Assembly: GCA_020744425.1 (NCBI GenBank)
Contig: JAGMUV010000027.1
Location: 930,001 to 994,000, forward strand
DNA: 64,000 bases
Direction: 5' to 3'
Source: Dactylonectria macrodidyma
Lineage: Eukaryota; Ascomycota; Sordariomycetes; Hypocreales; Nectriaceae
Shown here: piece by piece, positions 18,846 to 30,770 of the stretch
Numbering within the stretch: position 1 is the first letter of the stretch
Layout of the letters: every line of letters starts with the position of its first letter
The notes under the pieces: generated by a model
What the model was told of the DNA's origin: nothing
The model's input: only the letters and a program-made list of their open reading frames with translations
The model's database searches: none
Translations under genes and position numbers: made by a program

Positions 18846-20012
18846 TTACGCACAAATCCCGTTCTCAATCTCAACGCCCTGGCCACCTGCCCGGAGTTCG
18901 AATGGTGGCTCTAACTCCTTGGATTCCAACCTGTGCTTTCGGTTGAAGGCCATTCCTGGGTGGCCAGCATTCAATAGGAGGGCCGCGATACACATTGCGC
19001 TACATAGTGTCAGCATAGAACAACCTGACTGTAGAACGGGATGAAGTAGCTCAACACTTACACGGATTCGAGTCCGATAAACAAACCCTCATCACGGAAA
19101 ATCTCACTGAAGTATCCTTCTCCGAGTTCAATGATGCGATATACACATCGGATCAGGATGACGACGGTCGATGCGAATAGGAATCCAAGGGAAATGTTCA
19201 TAGTCTTGTTAAGACGGCCCCGGCTCGGCGAGCGTGCTGCTGTGACGACATAGTCTGCGAATAAAGCAGCGAAGACGACCAGTGTGACGACTTGGAAAAT
19301 CAGGCCGACGAGGGAGATGTTCTCGCCCACCTCGACGGCGGCGTGGTCTGTCCCAACGGACGACAGGGCGCCACCAACAGCTTGCAGGATGAGGGAAACG
19401 ATATCGCATGGAATAAAGATCCAGTAGAAGAGCTGGGGCTTGAAGCGGGAGATAGAGGGGTCGATGAAGTTGATGCTATGGTGAACAGAGTGTTAGCGGG
19501 AAGGCCTCGTCGAAGAAGGACACCAATATGAAGTATCGCGAGGGGGCCAAGAGGGCGTACACTTGCGAAAGGAGGACGTAGATGGCCGAGCAAAAGAAGA
19601 CCGGGGCGACAGTAATGCAAACTATAAGCGCATTAGCCATCTACCTCTCCTCCTATCCCTCAGTTCGGCTCTTCAGCATCCCTTGGTACATCGTGAGAGG
19701 TTTGCACGTACTAATCTGCAAGAGAAACCCAATAAAGTCAAACGGGTTGTTGTGGATGATTATGCGGCCAACATGTCCAACGATCTCCAGGATGCACCCG
19801 CTGATCATGCTGACCATGAATCCCCACGTCTTCTTCCGTGTGCCTTGAAGCGTGTGCAGAAGCATCGACAAGCCGAAGACAGATATGAAGACGATGGTCG
19901 AGGGGATGTTGGGCTGGTATCCCAGCATGCTGGCTTCCAGTGGGCAAAGATCGAGAGTGCAGTTGGCATCGGGGCCGAAGCTAACTAGGCCGTCGGGAAG
20001 GGAGGAAGACAT
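18846..20012 (-). CDS. RTA1-like seven-helix membrane protein, 309 aa
   Basis: Four exons: 20012-19712, 19621-19561, 19475-19062 and 18999-18846. Introns are 90, 85 and 62 bp with GT..AG sites, and the lengths sum to 310 codons. The protein starts MSSSLPDGLVSF and has about seven hydrophobic helices. Examples are STIVFISVFGLSMLLHTL, IICITVAPVFFCSAIYVLL and VTLVVFAALFADYV. This is the pattern of the fungal RTA1/RTM1 family, some members of which affect sterol-drug resistance or lipid translocation. The specific substrate here is unknown. It is divergently arranged with the ABC transporter at 21737. The gene is intact. Splice sites were chosen by eye to keep the RTA1 motif order. Confidence 0.85.
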
Positions 20013-20197
20013 GGTGCCGGTAGCTGGCGTGAGTCTTCTTTTCGGGCTTCCGATGCGTACTATTTGAGCAGAAGTAGTGCAAGGGCTTGATGCTTCTAAT
20101 GGTGTGTGCCGCTTGTTATGGGTGGGACGGGGTAAGCGGCAGGTGTGCGTTGTATGAGATGGCAGCAGTGTGCAGATGAGTGCGCGCCTAGATGTCC

Positions 20198-20205
20198 CTA
20201 TATAG
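20198..20205 (-). promoter_or_regulatory. TATA-like box of the RTA1-like gene
   Basis: CTATATAG lies about 190 bp upstream of the start codon at 20012. Positional evidence only. Confidence 0.35.
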
Positions 20206-21639
20206 GTCCAAAGAGACTTCCCAGATCCTTGGGACCCCAGGCTGGCTATGCACGCACGATACGAGCTTAAACGCCCCGCCGCCCGAAGGCTATGGCGTAT
20301 ATGGCGAAATACAAGTTTGTGGGTGGCTCGCAAGTCGAAAAGGGGATGACGCGCACATATTACACGGAGAGAGGATTCGAGGACAATTCGGACGACGGCG
20401 AAGTTGTCACCATGAACATCGCCGGGCCGGGGCCGGAGCTGACATCGGTCTGGAAGCTCCGTCTCCGTTTCGGGGGCCCGTGCCCATGTCCGTGGACAGC
20501 TGGCCATCGGGTGGGGGGCATTAAGTCGCAAAAATAAACTAGACACAGATGCTCAGCCCATGTTGCTCTGTGTACGTGTGTAGCATGTGTGCAGTATGTG
20601 TGACGGTGTATCGTGACGGTACCGGTATGTCATGACGGTGTAAGTGATGGTATCAAGGCTGACAGCGACCAGCTCCAACAATGACGCGAGCAACGATCGA
20701 CGGCAGATCAAACCTGGCCAAGCCAAGAGGATGTCGGGCCATGCAGCCCATCGAGAAGGACACCTGAACTGGACCTGAACAGTGCCGTGCAGATGACACA
20801 AGGGGCGCGAACCAACTCCCAGCTCTGCGTGTAGGGTCGTCGGAGCCCGCGGACTCAGGCGGCGCGGTGCCGAGACTCGCCGTTTGCTCCATGTGGCAAT
20901 TGCGGGGGAAGGAAGGCGAGGACAAGAAAAGAGCAAGCTTGGATAAGCGCTAGAGGTTGGAGCAAGACGGAGGACTGCTCCGAGTTTGAATGTGTCTCAA
21001 TTGCGAGTTTTTTTCCTCCTTTTTCAGTTTTGTAGCGGATGGCGCGGAAAGGTGAATGGCGGCCGGGAGAGTGGGTTTTGCGCGCGCCGTTGCTCCTGCC
21101 TTTTGCGCAGCTGTTCGGGGCCCGTGGAGCCCGGGTGAGGCGGGGCGAAAAGGGCGGAGCCGGGTCGGGATGGGCTGAATTAAGGGGAAGGAACAGAACA
21201 GAAGGGGTAGAAGTAGCGGGATGACACTTGCCCTGTTTGATTTGATACAGGCATTAGCTTGATGCGCCTCCTTTCGTCATCAGGCAGTCGTAGATTCATT
21301 CCACCCCTTCTCATCAATCGGCATCGTACGTCCTTTTCTCTCTTGTCTCGACCAAGTTCGACCAAGGGTTCTCGTTTTCGGGACTGGGGTATGTGGGCGG
21401 ATGCGTCCCCAACCCGAAGAGCAAATGGGGAAAAGTGTGAGGCCAAGAGATGCCGCTTCACTTTAGCCTAAATTGTTTCCCCTGCCTGACTGCATCTCTA
21501 CTACTACGTAGTACGTTGTAGGTCAAGTACATACCTAGTAGTAAGACGGATATGGGCGGCTTGGTAGTGGTTGATTCCCTAACGTGGTTGATTCCCAGGC
21601 ACGACTGCTCGCATTTCATCGTATTCATCGTGTTGCTGC
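20206..21639. other. Divergent intergenic region between the RTA1-like and ABC genes
   Basis: About 1.7 kb separate the two start codons. It contains short open frames (for example 20292-20537) that I consider chance. The shared promoter could co-regulate a lipid/drug-type membrane protein and a drug-type ABC pump, but no known binding site was identified. Confidence 0.4.
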
Positions 21640-21647
21640 GATATAAA
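21640..21647 (+). promoter_or_regulatory. TATA-like box of the ABC transporter gene
   Basis: GATATAAAG lies about 95 bp upstream of the ATG at 21737, a plausible spacing for a fungal core promoter. Confidence 0.4.
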
Positions 21648-21736
21648 GACATGGCTGGCTGAGCTGCACTGACTCTTGTTTCTCTGTCTGCACTCGCATC
21701 TATCATCTGGCATTGACGTCTTGTCAAACACCTAAG

Positions 21737-24700
21737 ATGGCTGTGCAACACCCAGGGCAACAAGAGAAGCTGCTACACGATGCACAGCAGCCGGCCGAAG
21801 ACGTATCGAGCAATGGCAACTCTGGATCCTGCTCGACTGAGCAGCAGAAGCAGCAGCAGCAGCCTGAGACGCAACTCAACAGCTATGCTGTCCCGGTACA
21901 GCAAGATGAAAATGATGGACGCGAAGCAAAGGAGAAAAAGAAGGAGTCGGGCTTTAAGTATTACTTGGTGAGTTTGTTCGCACTTTACTTTGTCGTGTGC
22001 TGTGACTTCAGATTATAAGCAACAGCAGGCATCCCTTGCTTCTTCATGTACCCGGGTACAATGATTGTGCCTTCGTATTTTGGGTGTTTTTGCCTCCCTA
22101 CTTGAAGCCGATGTACATGGACATAACAACCTTGTGGCAGAAACAGAGCATATCCTTTCTGAAGCTACAAGCCAATATATCATCTCCACTCATGTCTCAA
22201 TGCTGACGACTTTGCTCTGCAGCGCGTCTTCACATACAACGACCTTCGAGGATGGATCTTCAACGCCCTCGCCATGGTCGCCATGGTGGCTGCGGGCACA
22301 GTGCTGCCGATTATGGACATCGTCTTTGGCGAGTTCATCAACGCATTCAACGACTTTGTCAACGGGAAGCTGTCTCCGGCAGGCTATCGGTCCGAGGTGG
22401 GCAAATACAGGTACGTCTTGGCTCCTCCTTTGCCGATCTTGAATGGTTTGACGTGAGAGCTGACTCCTTCCCAGTCTATACTTCATCTATCTCTTCATTG
22501 CCAAGTTCGCCTTGACGTATATCTGGACAGTAAGTAAGCTTTCGATACTCTTCTCCCTCGGCACCTGTCTAATTTGGCTTCCGCCTACCTGCAGATGCTC
22601 ATCTCCTTGGCTGCCATCAGGACTACCAAGGCCCTCCGCATTGACTTTGTCCGGCAGACTCTCCGCCAGGAAATGTCCTTCTTTGACTCTCCCTCGTCGT
22701 CCGTCTCGGGCCAGATAACTACCAATGGGAACCTCATCAACCACGGCATCTCCGAGAGGCTCGGGCTCATCATTGCAGGCCTGTCGACCTTCTTCGCCGC
22801 CTTCATCGTCGCATTTGCAGTGCAGTGGAAACTGACCTTGATTGTCGTCTGCATCGTCCCTGTCAATATAGTCGTCACCATGGTCTGCGTCGCCATCGAC
22901 ATTGGCTACGAGTACGCCATGTTCGACATCTATTCGCGCTCGGGCTCGCTCGCCGAGGAGGCCTTCGCTACGATTCGGACAGCCCATGCCTTCTGGGCCT
23001 TTCCCAAGTTGTCTAAGCGGTTCACGTCTATTCTCGACAACGCGGGAAAGATTGGCGCAAAGAAGTCTTTAGTCTACGCCATTCTTTTCCCTACCGAGTT
23101 CTTCTGTATTTTTTCTGGATATGGTTTGGCTTTCTGGCAGGGCATTCGGATGTATTCGACAGGAGAGATTACGCAGCCCGGCACAGTCGTGACGTAGGTG
23201 TCCTTCGCACTGTCTTGTCTATTGCGTCTGCTAACACTTTTCCATATGAAGGGTCATCTTTGCACTGCTGGTCGCTGCGACGGCCCTGACGCAGATCGCG
23301 CCGCAGACCATCGCTCTCTCCAAAGCAACTGCTGCTGCCCAGGAGATGTTTCAAATGATTGATCGAGAGTCCAAAATCGATTCGCTCTCTGAAGAAGGAG
23401 AAACGATACCAAACTTCCTAGGAGACATCAGACTTCGTGGTGTTAGCTTCGCGTATCCGTCGCGGCCTGATATTTCTGTCCTCCAAGGGCTTGACTTGGA
23501 TATTCCAGCTGAGAAAACGACGGCGTTCGTTGGTTCTAGCGGTTCCGGCAAGAGTACGATCTTTGGTCTCCTGGAACGATGGTACCAAACCGGCGAAGGT
23601 TCAATCACTCTGGACGGTCATGCTGTGGAGAAATTGAACTTGAAGTGGCTGCGAACCAACATCCGAATGGTCCAACAGGTATGGAGATGAGGATGGAGTT
23701 GATGCTTTCATATTTTCCCCCTAACGAAACCACCAGGAGCCAACCCTTTTTAGTGGCAGTATCTTCCAGAACGTCGCCGACGGCCTCACAGGAACCGACC
23801 TAGCGAATTTGCCAGAGGATGAGCGGCGGGAACTAGTTATCACAGCCTGCGAGGCAGCATTCGCTCACGATTTTATCGAACGCCTCCCTAATGTTTGTAC
23901 ACACCTGTCTCCCATCTGAATGTGTCGCTCACCTCTGTTGAAGGGATACGATACGGTCATCGGAGAGCGTGGTGCCTCCCTCTCTGGAGGCCAGAAGCAG
24001 CGGGTGGTCATTGCTCGAAGCATCATCTCCAACCCCAAGGTCTTGATGCTCGATGAAGCCACCAGTGCCCTAGACCCCAACGCAGAAAAGATCGTGCAGC
24101 GAGCCTTGAACAACGTTGCCAAGGGCCGCACCATGATCGTTATTGCGCATCGGCTGTCCACCATCCGGGATGCCGACAACATCATCGTAATGGCCAAAGG
24201 CGCAGTCATCGAGCAAGGCTCGCACAACGATCTGATTGACTTTGGTGGAGCTTACTCGAGGCTGGTCAGGCTGCAGGATCTTGGACATGGCGGCGTCGTT
24301 CCGCATGAGGAGGCTGAGGCTGACAAGGACGGGCCACTTACTCGCCTCGAGACGGTCATATCTCATGCATCAGCACATGCAACGCACGACGTCTCTAACG
24401 AGAACACTACAGATTATGGGCTTCTCAAGTGTCTTTTTATCATGGTCAAGGAACAGAAGTCTATGTGGTGGCCGAATGGTGTTGTTCTCGTCCTGATATC
24501 ACTACTTGGAGGTTGGTAACGCCGACTTTGAAGTCAGAAAGGACTGCTAACATTCATGGTAGGGCTAACATATCCTGCCATCGCCATCTTATTTTCAAGG
24601 ACCATGGATGCGTTTACAACTGTGGATGTTGAAAAGGGCAACTTCTACTCGCTCATGTTCTTCGTCGTTGCCCTTGCCAACGCGATGCTTTATGCTGCAG

Positions 24701-26390
24701 GCGGGTGGGTAGCTAATAATATCGGCCAGGTGGGTGTATTTCCATCTCAGAGAGATAACTCTGGTGCTGCATAACGACATACTGACCTGTCTTGCACCAG
24801 CATGCCATGAAGGTCTACCGCGGTGAGATATTCAACAACACGCTCCGTCAAGACATGACTTTCTTTGATGACCCAGACCATGGCACCGGCTCGCTCGTTT
24901 CCAGACTATCTACAGAGCCGACTAGCCTCCAGGAGCTGCTCTCAATGAATGTGGCGCTAATCCTGATCAACATTGTCACCGTCTTGTCCAGCGCCATCCT
25001 CGCGATTGCGTACGGCTGGAAGCTGGGCCTGACACTCGTCTTCGGCGCCCTCCCTGTGCTCCTCCTCAGCGGCTACGTGCGGGTGCGCCTCGAGTACAAG
25101 TTCGACGTCGACACGGCGGCGCGGTTCGCCGAGAGCAGCAGCCTCGCGTTGGAAGCCGTCATGGGCATCAGGACCGTTTCTTCGCTGGCGCTGGAGGGGG
25201 CTGTCATCGAGAGGTACAGCTCGGCGCTGGAGGGGCTGGCGAATGAAGCCATCGCAAGCTTGGGTTGGAAAATGCTATTCTACGCGCTCAGCCAGTCGGC
25301 CTCGCTCCTTGCCATGGCGCTCGGCTTCTGGTAAGCATGTTTCCCATGGGGAATCACCATAAAGTAGATGGTCAAGATACTAACGTGGCTCGATAGGTAT
25401 GGCGGGCGTCTAGTCTCGACGGGTGAGTACACCACTGAGTATTTTTACATCATCTTCATCGGTGTTGTATTCTCTGGCGAGTCGGCTGCCGTGTTCTTCC
25501 AGTACTCGACAAGTGTCAGCAAGGCGCGCACTGCTATCAACTACATCCTCCAACTCCGGAGGCAGGTTGTGCTCCACGATGACGGGGGGGACAACACCGA
25601 CGTCTCGAGTACTTCATCCGAGAAGACAGATTCAGGAAATGGCCCCGAGGTGATATGTGACGCCGTGGGGTTTGCGTATCCCCGTCGGCCCAAGTTGCAA
25701 GTCCTTCGGGACATCGACATCAAGATAGAGTCGGGGAAGATGGTTGCCTTGGTTGGCGCATCCGGCTGTGGGAAGTCGACGATGGTCGCGCTGCTCGAGA
25801 GGTTCTACGATCCGACAACGGGCGAGCTCAGATCAGATGGCCAGGACGTCAAGACCCAAGACCGGCGTCTCTACCGCCGCGGCATGGCCCTCGTTCAGCA
25901 AGAGCCTGTCCTGTACCAAGGCTCTATCCGCGACAACATCTCGCTCGGCGTCGAAACCGGCACTCCCGGCGACGACGCCATCATCGACTGCCTCAAGCAG
26001 GCCAACATCTACGACTTCGTCGCGTCTCTCCCCGAGGGCCTCAACACGCCCTGCGGCAACCAAGGCCTCTCGCTGTCGGGCGGCCAGCGGCAGCGCATCG
26101 CCATCGCGCGTGCACTGATCCGGTGCCCGCGCTTGCTGCTCTTGGACGAGGCCACCAGCGCGCTGGACACGGAGTCGGAAAAGGTCGTCAAGGAGGCGCT
26201 GGATCGAGCCGCCCAGGGCCGCACGACGGTGGCGGTTGCGCATCGGCTCAGTACGATCCGGGACGCCAACGTCATTGTGGTGTTTGCTGGGGGACGGGTG
26301 GTGCAGATGGGGACGCATGAGGAGTTGGTGGCCAGACGAGGTTTGTATTACGAGATGGTCTTGGGGCAGTCTCTAGATAGAGAGGCTTAA
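21737..26390 (+). CDS. ABCB (MDR/P-glycoprotein type) transporter, 1304 aa
   Basis: ATP-driven full-size exporter with layout TMD-NBD-TMD-NBD. Ten exons: 21737-21967, 22223-22410, 22475-22529, 22595-23193, 23252-23678, 23737-23892, 23944-24511, 24563-24729, 24801-25330 and 25397-26390. All junctions keep frame and total 3915 bp. A hydrophilic, Gln-rich N-terminus precedes TMD1. NBD1 has Walker A GSSGSGKST (about residue 452), signature LSGGQKQR (565), Walker B VLMLDEATSALD (585) and IAHRLST. NBD2 has GASGCGKST (1094), LSGGQRQR, LLLLDEATSALD and VAHRLST. All ATPase motifs look intact, so the pump is likely active. Members export drugs, toxins or lipophilic metabolites; the substrate cannot be read here. 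The first intron (255 bp) is unusually long. It diverges from the RTA1-like gene. Confidence 0.93.
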
Positions 26391-27036
26391 CAGGAGGCGA
26401 ACAGAACTAGAGGAGGGTCGACATGCATAAAGGGGGCCGTAGAAAGTAGAAATGGGGATACTACGCTGGGTTTCTAGCATTACATAGCCAGGAATTCGCA
26501 TCTGCAGCAAAGAAGGTGGCGTTTTAAGACACTGTGATTAATCAAGATCTGCCTGTGCAATACATGAGCATCACATGAGAATCACATTGCAACAAGTCGC
26601 AGTGCTCTGGGTGGTTCGTATGTATCATCATGTCTACCATCAGTTGACTCATGGCCAGCATATGCGCCGTCTAGTGTGCACCCGCTCTCACTTTTCCATG
26701 ACTACAATGCTTCATCTATATGGAAAACTTGCGGCAGCCCAGGACAGTGCCTCTCGCTGTCCTGTCGCCCTCTATTTTGTCACCTCCATCATGCCGTCAT
26801 TACAGCACGCCTAGGCCAAGATCTTCACATCACCGCCCTTGAGCTTGCCAGCATCCACGAGGCGCTTGACCTCAAAAGAAAACGGGTCAGCAATGTAATT
26901 GGGCAATTTTTTTCAAGGAAACGATGAAGACTAGGGAGAGATGACAGTATGTGACGGAATAGGGCTGAGAACTGCATAATGGCGATGCTCCCAACGTGGA
27001 CTAGCGCAGGTTTTTCTTGTATTTATGACCGCTTCT
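26391..27036. other. Intergenic; possible minus-strand 3' exon remnant at 26811-26897
   Basis: Mostly non-coding. On the minus strand, 26897-26811 reads YIADPFSFEVKRLVDAGKLK followed by GGDVKILA and a stop. The composition is protein-like, but there is no start and no recognised family. It may be the last exon of a lost gene. Confidence 0.3.
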
Positions 27037-27210
27037 GCATTCTTTCCCTCCCCGCCAGAAGCAGAGAATGGCGACATCGAAGACGCGACTTACCCGGACC
27101 GGATAACGATGCCGCCCATTACAGAACAATAAGTGGAGAGAGCCATACAAGAAGCCTCGCCGCTCAAGGCCCCCGGCCCTGATGGCATCCCGAACCAAGC
27201 ATTGCAACTA
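27037..27210 (+). pseudogene. LINE fragment between EN and RT domains
   Basis: Reads AFFPSPPEAENGDIEDATYP, then a TAA stop after PPITEQ, then VERAIQEASPLKAPGPDGIP. The KAPGPDGIP motif is typical of the start of Tad1/CR1-type reverse transcriptases. It is cut at its right end by the Tc1 element. The sequence right of that element is not LINE. Confidence 0.75.
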
Positions 27211-28594
27211 CAGTGGGTCGGCAAAAGTGACGATCCAAATCCATATGTCTCGCGACCGCGTCGCGTTTTCCACTTTCATCACGACAACCACTTCAACTTC
27301 AATCTGCCATTGTCCAACCAATATGCCTCCAAAAACCCCCAGAGTCGAATATAGCCCTCATAAGCGCACGAGGATTCGAATGAAGTATGAATTAGGCACC
27401 CCGCTTCGACGCATCGCGCTTGAGGAAGGAGTGTTACTAGGGTCTGTGTCTGGCATCATTCGACGCTATCTAGAGCAAAACAGCGCATCAAGTCATAACC
27501 GCATTAGAAGACCACCTAAGCTTACTGAGCATAATAAAAGGATGATTTTTAGAGTCATTGAGAATGACCCTTTCATTCTGCCCGCTTAGCTTATTACTAA
27601 GGCCGGTCTGGAGGTCTCTATACGCACTCTTCTGCAGTATCTTAAGAAAGAGGGCATCCACTACCAAAAGGCTCTATAATAACCACTTCTTACACCAGAA
27701 ACAGCACTTCTTCGGCTTTAATTTACAGAGAAATACCTAGACAAGCTACCCCGGTTTTGGCGGCGCTAGGTCTTCAGTGATGAATCCATAATTACACGTA
27801 GCAATAGAGAGAGAATAGCATGGGTTTTCTGCCCTAGAGCAAGTGAACTTTAAGCTATGATAACTTCATAACTAATAGAGATTAGGGCGAGCGATTAAAT
27901 CCTCTATATATTCAACCAAAGGCGAAGCCAACGCGCTATTCGTAGATATTCTAAGGTGTAATCTCATCCTCTGCCCGCACCTCTTTATGGTCGCTGTTTG
28001 GCGACCCCGATTCTCGCCGCAGCAGCGTCATATCTCGACAAATCCTCGAATGCCTTAAAGAACAACTTCCAACTATATGCTCTCCGGGATCTATATTCGC
28101 TTAAGATAACGCTCTTACATATAAAGCTCAAATAGTCCAGAATTGGCTGAGAAATTGGGCTGTAAATAACGGGGTTACTTTAGTGGATTAGCCGCTTTAT
28201 TCACCTAACTTAAACCCCATTGAAAATCTATGGAAATTACTTAAAGAAGAGATCTATAACCGGTATCCTGATCTAAAATCAATGCCCAAGAATGAATAAT
28301 CATTAGAATTACTTCGACAAGCTGCTGTAAAAGTCTGGGAAAGTTTTAGCGAGGAGCTGCTCGAGAACCTCATTTCATCGATGCCCCGGAGGTTGCAGGC
28401 GGTTGTGGACGCTAGGGGCTGGTACACGAAATACTGAATAAATCCATATGACCAGAAATGACTGGTCTACTAATAGTATGAATTACATATTTTCTACATT
28501 TAATTTGGCTGAGAAATGCGCCCGCAAAGCTGCGCGGTTATTCTGGGTTATTTCATGAAAGTGGGGGTGGATCGTCACTTTTGTCCAGGTGCTG
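27211..28594 (+). mobile_element. Decayed Tc1/mariner element (1.4 kb)
   Basis: Imperfect inverted repeats (left CAGTGGGTCGGCAAAAGTGA, right ending TTTTGTCCAGGTGCTG) enclose a degenerate transposase and are flanked by TA. The N-terminus (MPPKTPRVEYSPHKRTRIRM, 27325 on) has a helix-turn-helix. Later pieces include VFSDES (first catalytic Asp) and SPNLNPIENLWKLLKEEI with the last catalytic acid. Many TAA/TAG stops and frameshifts break it. The decayed part is conspicuously AT-rich. Confidence 0.85.
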
Positions 28595-28598
28595 TACC

Positions 28599-29090
28599 TT
28601 GCAATGCGAGGTGCACGCCGGCCATGAACCACGTCAGCAGAGGCGCCGGGTATCCCGGGAAACTACGCCCACGCCCTTGGCCCGACCCGTTCATACTACT
28701 CCTCCCACACAAACTGCGCCTGCGCCAAAGCAGGGTCAGGGAAATGGGGAAGCCAGTCAGTCAGTTGCAGAAAGATCTCAGCCCCCGAGCTATAAGCTCA
28801 CCCGAGCTGTTAAGACGGTTCAGGATCTGCTACGTTTGTGGCGCCACGGCCTAGGCGGAATGCCCTCTGTAGATAGCCTTGAACATGACTGGGGAACCCG
28901 CTGGCGACCATCCTCTGAAAAGCAGTATTTCTCTACTAGAAAGATGATCATTGACGAGGTTGCTCGGCGGGCTGCAGCACAGCATATCGCGGAGGACGTA
29001 GTAGCGAAGCAAATGGATGCGGAACGGGATTCTAATTCGCTTGACAAAGTATTCAAATTCATTAGAAACGACAGGAAGGCCAGGAATTAG
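28599..29090 (+). pseudogene. GCR1_C-like C-terminal fragment, probably from a Crypton-like element
   Basis: Reads LTRAVKTVQDLLRLWRHGLG, then DSLEHDWGTRWRPSSEKQYF and RKMIIDEVARRAAAQHIAED. This matches my memory of the GCR1_C DNA-binding domain, which in fungi also occurs at the C-terminus of Crypton-like tyrosine recombinases. No recombinase core is present upstream because the Tc1 element end adjoins. The stop is at 29090. Confidence 0.55.
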
Positions 29091-29300
29091 TATAGAAGTC
29101 TGTAATTAGGTATTACTGTAGATCGAAAATCAGGAGTTTATTGACTTGCTGCAAAATGTTTGTTTTTCAATGTGTAAGTGACCTGGCGCTGCAGGCGGGC
29201 GAAAAATTTTAACCCACATAGCAACTGAACCAAGCTACTCCACGATATGAAAAGACGTGCATTTGATCACCGGAATAGGCGCCATCGAACGGCATAGCTT

Positions 29301-29525
29301 TCACCCTCGTACATCCTGTATTTCGGTCCCAACGGGTGTCGCGGAGTTGACAACCGTACTTTGGGGGGCGATGTCAAGGGCCTTGCGGTAATCGGTGGGG
29401 TCGGCGGGCGACCCCGCACCCAAAAAGACCTGTGACATCCACTTGATGTCTTTCATCCAGGGATGAAGATTCACAGACTTGTCGGAGAGAGGATGGCGCA
29501 GGCAGCATGGGAAGAGGCGGCGTTC
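29301..29525 (-). pseudogene. Start-less 74-codon ORF, unidentified
   Basis: Minus strand reads HPLSDKSVNLHPWMKDIKWM, then GAGSPADPTDYRKALDIAPQ, ending DVRG and a stop. Composition and word structure look like real coding sequence, but there is no ATG and no family I recognise. It could be the last exon of a damaged gene. Confidence 0.3.
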
Positions 29526-29662
29526 TCATGAATTTGAAATGACAATCCTCTAATGAATGGAGATGGTAGATCCATGGATATCTTTTTCAATCTGGCCCAT
29601 GGCCCCAGGACTCTCCGCTTGCTACGTTGTGCCGACATGACGGATTCCACCGTTAAGAGATA

Positions 29663-30709
29663 TTAGGATTCGAGAACCGGCTCTCCGCCCACGCGCACTA
29701 CCAACTTTCCCTTGGTAGCTCCAGTCTTCAACTTTGTGTACGCTTTCCCCGCATCCTCTAGATCGAACTCTTCCTCAATGACAGGCTTGACCTTGCCCTC
29801 CTCGATCCACTGGGAGACTTGGGCAAAATGCTCAGGGTTCGCCGTCACCGAATGAAACTTGAACTTTCTCTTCCCTCCTCCGAGCCATTGGGGTAGTGAA
29901 TAAATGGCGAATAATGTCTTGAACGTTTTGAACCCCATGGGCAAGCCAACGGTAAAGTACGTTCCCTCCGGCTTGAGGTAGTGATCAGACTGCCAGTAAA
30001 GGTCGGGGTCGACAAAGACGGCATCTAGGATATGGTCGTATTGTCGCTCGTTTCGCTTCAGTACCGTGATGAGATCCTCCGCCTTGTAATCAATCACGTT
30101 GTCGGCACCGAGGCTTCGACACAACTCGGCGCTTGACTTTGAACAGACGGCGGTGATCTCGGAGCAGCCCAGAGCTTTAGCTACCTGGATAGCGAATACA
30201 CCGACACCTCCACTGCCGCCGTTGATCAGGACCTTCTTTCCTGGCCCCAAGAACGGAACGAGGCTTTGCACCGCTGTTGTGCCGCATATTCCAACACAGG
30301 ATGCGTCCTTGAGAGATGCGCCGTCGGGCAAAGCAGCAACGCCACGCTTGCCCACAACGACGTACTCGGCCAGGGCGCCACCAGCGGGAGGTTCAGTTCT
30401 GCCCAGGACACGCTGCCCGGGCTTCAGGCTACTCAGCGTAGTAGCGACAACGGTGCCAGAAAAGTCGAGACCGGGTGTCGCTGGTGTGCTGACCATGATG
30501 CTCCCGAGGGGCATTTCGGCGGGTTTGTAGTCGAGATGGTTGAGTGATGCGTATGCCACCTTGACGAGCGTGTGGTCTCTGGGCAGCGAGGCGGCGCCTT
30601 TTGGGAGTTTTGCGTCTGTGGCGAGCTTGACGTTCTTTTCGATGCCGCCGGCGATGGAGCGCCATTGCGCGGCGCGCATTGTTGATGGAAGTGCAGTGGC
30701 TGACGCCAT
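29663..30709 (-). CDS. Zinc-independent MDR-family quinone oxidoreductase/enoyl-reductase-like protein, 348 aa
   Basis: Intronless. It belongs to the medium-chain dehydrogenase/reductase superfamily, which uses NAD(P)H to reduce quinones or activated double bonds. A GroES-like N-terminal half includes TPGLDFSGTV (about residues 78-87) and PGQRVLG. The Rossmann half has NGGSGGVGVFAIQVAKALG (about 163-181) and SLGADNVIDYK. The C-terminus ends GATKGKLVVRVG. The Cys/His ligands of the catalytic zinc in alcohol dehydrogenases are not seen, which favours the quinone-reductase branch. Some relatives act as trans-enoyl reductases in secondary metabolism, but no synthase gene is nearby. The frame is intact and it appears to be a host gene. 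Confidence 0.88.
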   Translation of the reverse strand: MASATALPSTMRAAQWRSIAGGIEKNVKLATDAKLPKGAASLPRDHTLVKVAYASLNHLDYKPAEMPLGSIMVSTPATPGLDFSGTVVATTLSSLKPGQRVLGRTEPPAGGALAEYVVVGKRGVAALPDGASLKDASCVGICGTTAVQSLVPFLGPGKKVLINGGSGGVGVFAIQVAKALGCSEITAVCSKSSAELCRSLGADNVIDYKAEDLITVLKRNERQYDHILDAVFVDPDLYWQSDHYLKPEGTYFTVGLPMGFKTFKTLFAIYSLPQWLGGGKRKFKFHSVTANPEHFAQVSQWIEEGKVKPVIEEEFDLEDAGKAYTKLKTGATKGKLVVRVGGEPVLES

Positions 30710-30738
30710 GTTGATGGGTGATGGAACTATCGTCAGTA

Positions 30739-30740
<2 letters not shown>

Positions 30741-30770
<30 letters not shown>
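30741..30770. repeat. (GAT)10 microsatellite
   Basis: Ten uninterrupted GAT units lie about 30 bp upstream of the oxidoreductase start codon at 30709, in its 5' leader or promoter. Confidence 0.95.

Noticed and set aside
20292..20537. 81-codon ORF upstream of the RTA1-like gene
   Set aside because: Short, no domain, and located in the likely divergent promoter region.
22180..26318. Minus-strand ORFs opposite the ABC transporter
   Set aside because: They mirror conserved ABC motifs on the coding strand and show no protein family of their own.
18846..30709. Secondary-metabolite cluster (ABC transporter, RTA1-like, oxidoreductase)
   Set aside because: No polyketide synthase, peptide synthetase, terpene synthase or pathway regulator is present, and transposon debris separates the genes.
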